Source: DASTGO01 sp035719045 (GTDB lineage Bacteria; Actinomycetota; Actinomycetes; Actinomycetales; Kineosporiaceae). From it: a DNA stretch of 20,987 nucleotides. The notes beneath the pieces are model-generated. The model searched no databases. It was given only the letters and a program-made list of their open reading frames with translations, and had not been told where the DNA came from. Location: assembly GCA_035719045.1 (NCBI GenBank), contig DASTGO010000016.1, positions 1-20,987 on the forward strand, in the 5' to 3' direction. The translations under genes were made by a program, and so were the position numbers. Below, one piece after another: positions 20,170 to 20,987 of this stretch (position 1 is the stretch's first letter; each line of letters opens with the position of its first letter).

Positions 20170-20987
20170 GTGAGCCTCAGCACGCCTGTTCCCCGACCGC
20201 CCCGCCGCCAGGGGTTCCGTGACTGGCGCCGGTCCCGGCCGTTCTGGGGCGGGGTCACCGCGATCCTCGCCGGCATCGAGTTGTACGCGCTGACCGCCGT
20301 CCCGTTCTCGCTCATGGTGATCCAGGGCATTGCCGGGATCTCGGCCCTGCTCATCATGGTCATCTTCATCACGCTGGCGGTCGTGACCTGGTTCCAGCCG
20401 CAGCTGCGCCTGGTCACCGGTCTGATCATCGTCATCCTCGCGCTGGCCTCGATCCTGCTGACCAACCTCGGCGGCTTCCTGATCGGCATGCTGCTCGGCA
20501 TCCACTCCGGTGCCAGCATCGCCGCGTGGAAGCCGCAGGAACCACAGGAGTCCGGTGGCAGCAGCCCCATGGGTAACCGCACGGCGAGCGAACGTCCCGC
20601 GGGCAACCGTCCGGCGAGCGAACGTCCCGTGAGTGACCGCCTCGTGAGTGACCGGCCCGCAACGGCGCCTCACCCGGATCGGCACCCGGACGCACCACCT
20701 GGGGACGCCCAGGCGGCGTCTGCGCAACGCCGTGCCCGGCGGACCGGCAACGTCCAGGGCATCGGGATCGTGTTGGCCGTGCTGGCCCTGGTGATGGCCC
20801 CGACACCGCGGGCATCGGCGGCCACGGCCGGGCCGGCCCGAGCGGCGCAGCCATCGCTGTTCTGCCAGATCCTGCCGTTCCTGTGTTCACCGGCCCCGAC
20901 CCCGAGCCCCGCCCCGGCACCGAACGGCACCACCACCCCGGCGCCGGCACCCTCGAAGCCCGCCGGGGGGCCGGCGCCGTCCCTCCC
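20170..20987 (+). CDS. DUF6114 family membrane protein (3' end outside window)
   Basis: The frame is open from GTG at 20170 to the window end (272 codons visible). The in-frame TGA at 20158-20160 makes this the earliest possible start. AGAGAAG (20151-20157) is a weak, distant Shine-Dalgarno. Three to four hydrophobic segments lie in residues 25-115, with FWGGVTAILAGIELYALTAVPFS, GIAGISALLIMVIFITLAVVTWFQPQLR and a Gly-rich FLIGMLLGIHSGASIAAW end typical of DUF6114. A polar linker with degenerate repeats (NRTASERPA, NRPASERPV, SDRLV, SDRPA) follows, then a fourth hydrophobic stretch at 197-217 and APTPRASAATA. The visible part ends in a Pro/Ala/Thr-rich tail beginning with FCQILPFLC. It probably works with the DUF6230 protein in the envelope. 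Confidence 0.8.
   Translation, partial: MSLSTPVPRPPRRQGFRDWRRSRPFWGGVTAILAGIELYALTAVPFSLMVIQGIAGISALLIMVIFITLAVVTWFQPQLRLVTGLIIVILALASILLTNLGGFLIGMLLGIHSGASIAAWKPQEPQESGGSSPMGNRTASERPAGNRPASERPVSDRLVSDRPATAPHPDRHPDAPPGDAQAASAQRRARRTGNVQGIGIVLAVLALVMAPTPRASAATAGPARAAQPSLFCQILPFLCSPAPTPSPAPAPNGTTTPAPAPSKPAGGPAPSL

Overview
The window is about 21 kb of very GC-rich DNA. Strong third-position GC, frequent GTG starts, GTGA/ATGA stop-start overlaps and lipobox lipoproteins all point to an actinomycete. The giant WXG100/CpnT-like protein and the DUF6230/DUF6114 gene pair fit a Streptomyces- or Pseudonocardia-like actinomycete. The order cannot be fixed from the sequence, and no rRNA, tRNA, insertion sequence, integrase or CRISPR array was seen.

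Layout: (1) 2-472 is the 3' end of a low-complexity Pro/Asp-rich protein. (2) 834-5994 is one tightly coupled plus-strand operon. It encodes a lipoprotein substrate-binding protein, two ABC ATPases (LivG, LivF), two permeases (LivH, LivM) and a terminal MarR regulator. This is a complete branched-chain amino acid / hydrophobic amino acid type (HAAT) importer carrying its own regulator gene, preceded by a promoter and a palindromic operator candidate. (3) 6149-7695 is a two-gene unit: a small Cys-containing lipoprotein overlapping a glutathionylspermidine-synthase-like ATP-grasp enzyme. A 70-bp near-perfect inverted repeat precedes it. (4) 7766-12907 (minus) is a 1713-residue protein with a CpnT/WXG100-like N-terminal domain, a long repeat-rich disordered middle, and three tandem copies of a roughly 240-260 residue module that I do not recognise. 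(5) 12908-13297 is a dyad-rich divergent control region. It contains a perfect LacI/cre-type palindrome and a probable leaderless promoter for an isolated CpaB/SAF-domain gene. (6) 13873-15854 (minus) holds a membrane protein and an AP-endonuclease-2/xylose-isomerase-like TIM-barrel protein. (7) 16180-17949 (minus) is a GMC/cholesterol-oxidase-like flavoprotein with four clustered cysteines. Across a 483-bp repeat-bearing control region it is divergent from a MerR regulator (18433-19155). (8) 19377 to the window end holds a DUF6230 secreted/anchored protein and a DUF6114 membrane protein. They sit behind a promoter whose spacer holds a perfect dyad and a leader with tandem repeats, a hairpin and a doubled Shine-Dalgarno.

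The most novel signal is the giant protein. Its C-terminal half is built from a triplicated module, punctuated by 18-bp (6-residue) tandem repeats, with no recognisable toxin, no adjacent immunity gene and no ESX machinery nearby. Second is the regulatory architecture of the MerR-DUF6230-DUF6114 locus. Family assignments come from memory of conserved motifs; no searches were run.
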